This document shows positions 4,823 through 6,857 of a DNA stretch of 6,857 bases, in pieces (positions within the stretch are counted from its first letter, which is position 1; the number at the start of each line of letters is the position of its first letter). Made by a program: the position numbers and the translations under genes. Under the pieces are notes generated by a model. It saw only the letters and a list, made by a program, of their open reading frames with translations. It was not told the DNA's origin and made no database searches. Source of the stretch: Solirubrobacterales bacterium (GTDB lineage: Bacteria > Actinomycetota > Thermoleophilia > Solirubrobacterales > 70-9); the NCBI GenBank assembly GCA_013694825.1, contig JACDBR010000224.1, forward strand, positions 1 to 6,857, given 5' to 3'.

Positions 4823-6145
4823 GTGGCGCGCCGCTACCACGTGACCACGTTCGGGTGCCAGATGAACGAGCACGACTCCGAGCGGATGCGCGGGATGCTC
4901 GAGTCGCTCGGCTACTCCGAAGCCGCCGAGCGCTCCGAGGCCGACCTGATCCTGTTCAACACATGCTCGATCCGCGAGTCCGCCGATCAGCGCTTCATCG
5001 CCCACCTCGGCGAGGCCAAGCGGCTGAAGGCGGAGCGGCCCGATCGGGTGGTAGGGGTCGGCGGATGCTGGGCACAGTCGGTCAAGGATGAGGTCTTCGA
5101 GCGCTTCCCATTCGTCGATGTCGCCTTTGGGCCGGGCCAGGTGGGCCGCCTGGCCGAGTTCCTGACCCAGGACTCCCTCTCGGCCCAGGGCTACTTCGAG
5201 TTCGAGGACGTGACCGGGCACCTGCCGATGAAGCGCGGGCGCGAGTTCCAGGCCTGGGTCCAGATATCGCAGGGCTGCAACTGCCGCTGCTCGTATTGCA
5301 TCGTCCCCTCTACCCGCGGCCGCGAGATCAGCCGCGGCGCGCTCGAGCTGGTCGACGAGGTGCGCTCCCTGGCCGCCGACGGGGTGCGCGAGATCACGCT
5401 GCTGGGCCAGAACGTCAACTCCTACGGCCGCGACCTCCCGCGCGAGGCGAGGACGAGCTTCGCCGAGCTGCTGCGCTCGCTCGACGGCGTCAGGGGAATC
5501 GAGCGGATCCGCTACACGAGCCCACATCCCAAGGACATGCGCTCCGACGTGATCGCCGCCCACGCCGAGTGCGCCTCGGTATGCGAGCACATCCACCTGC
5601 CGCTGCAGTCGGGATCGACTCGAATCCTGAAGGCGATGCGCCGGACCTACGGTCGCGAGCGCTACCTCGACCGGGTGGCGCAGATCCGCGAGCTGCTGCC
5701 CGACTGCGCGCTCACCACCGACGTCATCGTCGGCTTCCCCGGCGAAACCGAGGAGGACTTCGCCCAGACGCTGACGGTTGTCGACGAGGTCGGCTACGAC
5801 GGTGCCTTCACCTTCGTCTTCTCGCCGCGCCGCGGCACCGAGGCGGCGACGCTGGGCGATCAGGTCCCACACGCGGTGAAGAAGGAGCGCATGGCGAGGC
5901 TGGTCGAGCTCGTCCAGGCACGCGCCAAGGAGCGGGCTCAACGGTTCGTCGGTCGCAACGTCGAGGTCCTAGTCGAGGGCAGCTCGCGCCACGACGCGTC
6001 GCGGCTCCGAGGCCGAAGCCGGCACAACAAGATGGTCAACTTCGAGGGCACGGCCGCGGCGGGCGAGATCATCGAGGTCGAGGTCGAGTCGGCCAGCTCG
6101 ATGACCCTCGTCGGCCAGGAGCGGCTGCTCTCGCGAGTCGGCTAG
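4823..6145 (+). CDS. miaB: tRNA-2-methylthio-N6-dimethylallyladenosine synthase MiaB
   Basis: MiaB is a radical-SAM methylthiotransferase that converts i6A37 to ms2i6A37 in tRNAs reading UNN codons, using two [4Fe-4S] clusters. From GTG 4823 it has 440 residues, the normal length. The N-terminal methylthiotransferase domain holds the three auxiliary-cluster cysteines C12 (TFGCQMN), C48 (FNTCSIRE) and C82 (GGCWAQ). The radical-SAM CxxxCxxC is C152, C156 and C159 in QGCNCRCSYCIVPSTRGRE, with an extra cysteine at 154. PLQSGS (260-265) and GFPGETEEDF (304-313) are typical, and a C-terminal TRAM RNA-binding domain covers about 378-436. GTG 4823 is preferred because a G-rich sequence (4813-4817) precedes it and the product begins just before the conserved YHVTTFGCQMNEHDSER block. 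TTG 4808, overlapping the cytochrome stop as TTGA, would add five residues and cannot be excluded. MiaA, which makes its substrate, follows directly. Confidence 0.97.
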   Translation: MARRYHVTTFGCQMNEHDSERMRGMLESLGYSEAAERSEADLILFNTCSIRESADQRFIAHLGEAKRLKAERPDRVVGVGGCWAQSVKDEVFERFPFVDVAFGPGQVGRLAEFLTQDSLSAQGYFEFEDVTGHLPMKRGREFQAWVQISQGCNCRCSYCIVPSTRGREISRGALELVDEVRSLAADGVREITLLGQNVNSYGRDLPREARTSFAELLRSLDGVRGIERIRYTSPHPKDMRSDVIAAHAECASVCEHIHLPLQSGSTRILKAMRRTYGRERYLDRVAQIRELLPDCALTTDVIVGFPGETEEDFAQTLTVVDEVGYDGAFTFVFSPRRGTEAATLGDQVPHAVKKERMARLVELVQARAKERAQRFVGRNVEVLVEGSSRHDASRLRGRSRHNKMVNFEGTAAAGEIIEVEVESASSMTLVGQERLLSRVG

Positions 6146-6179
6146 GCCGGCTGGGGCCGCCGAGCCGGCGCGCGGATCG

Positions 6180-6857
6180 ATGGCCGCCGAGCCGCCTCTG
6201 ATCGCGATCTTCGGCCCGACCGCGGTCGGCAAGACCGCGGTAGCGGTCGAGCTGGCTGGGCTGCTGCGCGCCCGGGGTCAGGACCCGGTCGCGATCAGCG
6301 CCGACTCGATCCAGGTCTACCGTGGGCTCGAGGAGCTGAGTGGGGCTCCGAGCGCCGAGGAGCGGAGCGGTCTCGAGCACCGGCTGGTCGGGGTCGCCGC
6401 CGTCACCGAGGAGTTCAGCGCCGGGCGCTTCGCGCGGCTCGCACACGAAGAGATCGACGCCGCGATCGGGTCCGGCCGGCGGCCGATCGTGGTCGGCGGC
6501 ACCGGCCTCTACATGCGCGCGGCGCTGGCCGAGCTCGAATTGCGCCCGCCCGTCGACCCCGAGCTCCGCGCACACGTCGAGGCCGATCTGCGCGAGCGCG
6601 GCAGCTCGGCCCTGCACGCCGAGCTGCCAGAGCGGCTACGGGCAGCGACGCATCCCAATGACCGCAAGCGGATCGCCCGCAGCAGCGAGCTGCTGGCGGC
6701 GGGAATCGAGCCCCACGCCATCAGCAAGGGCCTCTGGACCGAGCGCCTGCGCCGGCCGGCGGTGATGGTCGGGATCACGCTCGAGCGAGACGAGCTCGAC
6801 CGCGTGATCGAGCGCCGCGCTCGAGCGATCGCGGCCTCCGGGGCGGCCGCCGAGGTG
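6180..6857 (+). CDS. miaA: tRNA dimethylallyltransferase MiaA, 3'-truncated by window edge
   Basis: MiaA transfers a dimethylallyl group from dimethylallyl diphosphate to N6 of A37 in tRNAs reading UNN codons, making the i6A that MiaB then thiomethylates. The 226 residues visible start at ATG 6180 and run off the window without a stop; family members are about 300 residues. Motifs are the P-loop GPTAVGKT (12-19), ISADSIQVYRGL (39-50) with the catalytic aspartate at D42, the EHRLVGV segment (66-72) corresponding to the HHLID region, and VGGTGLYMRA (105-114). HPNDRKRIARSSELLAAG (158-175) corresponds to the conserved region after the tRNA-binding insertion. The gene begins 34 bases after miaB. 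No good Shine-Dalgarno sequence precedes the ATG (only GGA three bases away), so it may depend on translation of miaB. No alternative ATG, GTG or TTG exists in frame between the miaB stop and 6180. Confidence 0.96.
   Translation, partial: MAAEPPLIAIFGPTAVGKTAVAVELAGLLRARGQDPVAISADSIQVYRGLEELSGAPSAEERSGLEHRLVGVAAVTEEFSAGRFARLAHEEIDAAIGSGRRPIVVGGTGLYMRAALAELELRPPVDPELRAHVEADLRERGSSALHAELPERLRAATHPNDRKRIARSSELLAAGIEPHAISKGLWTERLRRPAVMVGITLERDELDRVIERRARAIAASGAAAEV

Noticed and set aside
1..6857. Very frequent GAGCTCGAG and GCGATCGCG words
   Set aside because: They follow from repeated Glu-Leu-Glu and Ala-Ile-Ala codons with G/C-ending codon preference (GAG, CTC, GCG, ATC) and do not form a regular repeat family.

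Overview
This is a high-GC stretch of bacterial chromosome. All supported genes lie on the + strand and are densely packed. Codon choice is strongly biased to G/C in third positions (GAG, CTC, ATC and GCG recur). The order thpR - recA - recX - rny - (c-type cytochrome) - miaB - miaA, with RNase Y present, points to a high-GC actinobacterium. A deep-branching class such as Thermoleophilia (Solirubrobacterales/Gaiellales) is my best guess. This is inferred from gene order and protein character, not from a database search.

Layout. Bases 2-472 are the 3' part of thpR (LigT-type 2'-5' RNA ligase/phosphodiesterase). It is followed closely by recA (507-1682) and recX (1687-2181), which form one DNA-repair block: recombinase plus its modulator. 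A GC-rich hairpin overlaps the recX stop codon. The 366-base gap 2182-2547 is the only long intergenic region. It holds a good sigma70-type promoter (TTGCGG, 17 bases, TACGAT), a possible 37-codon ORF and several hairpins, and it appears to be the leader of rny. The rny gene (2548-4245) encodes RNase Y with intact KH and HD domains. The usual N-terminal membrane helix is missing and a Pro/Ala-rich segment of about 85 residues stands in its place. A two-helix, membrane-anchored monohaem cytochrome c (4281-4811) follows, with its own apparently leaderless promoter. Then come miaB (4823-6145) and the 5' part of miaA (6180 to the window end).

How the genes work together. RecA and RecX act in homologous recombination and the SOS response. 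RNase Y starts mRNA decay. MiaA and MiaB carry out the two successive modifications of A37 in tRNAs reading UNN codons (i6A, then ms2i6A). The cytochrome is a respiratory electron carrier with no obvious functional tie to its neighbours.

Most of the window is conserved housekeeping sequence, and I see no defence system, mobile element, CRISPR array, tRNA or rRNA. The parts that merit attention are the anchorless RNase Y with its structured leader and the cytochrome inserted between rny and miaB. I found no supportable gene on the - strand.
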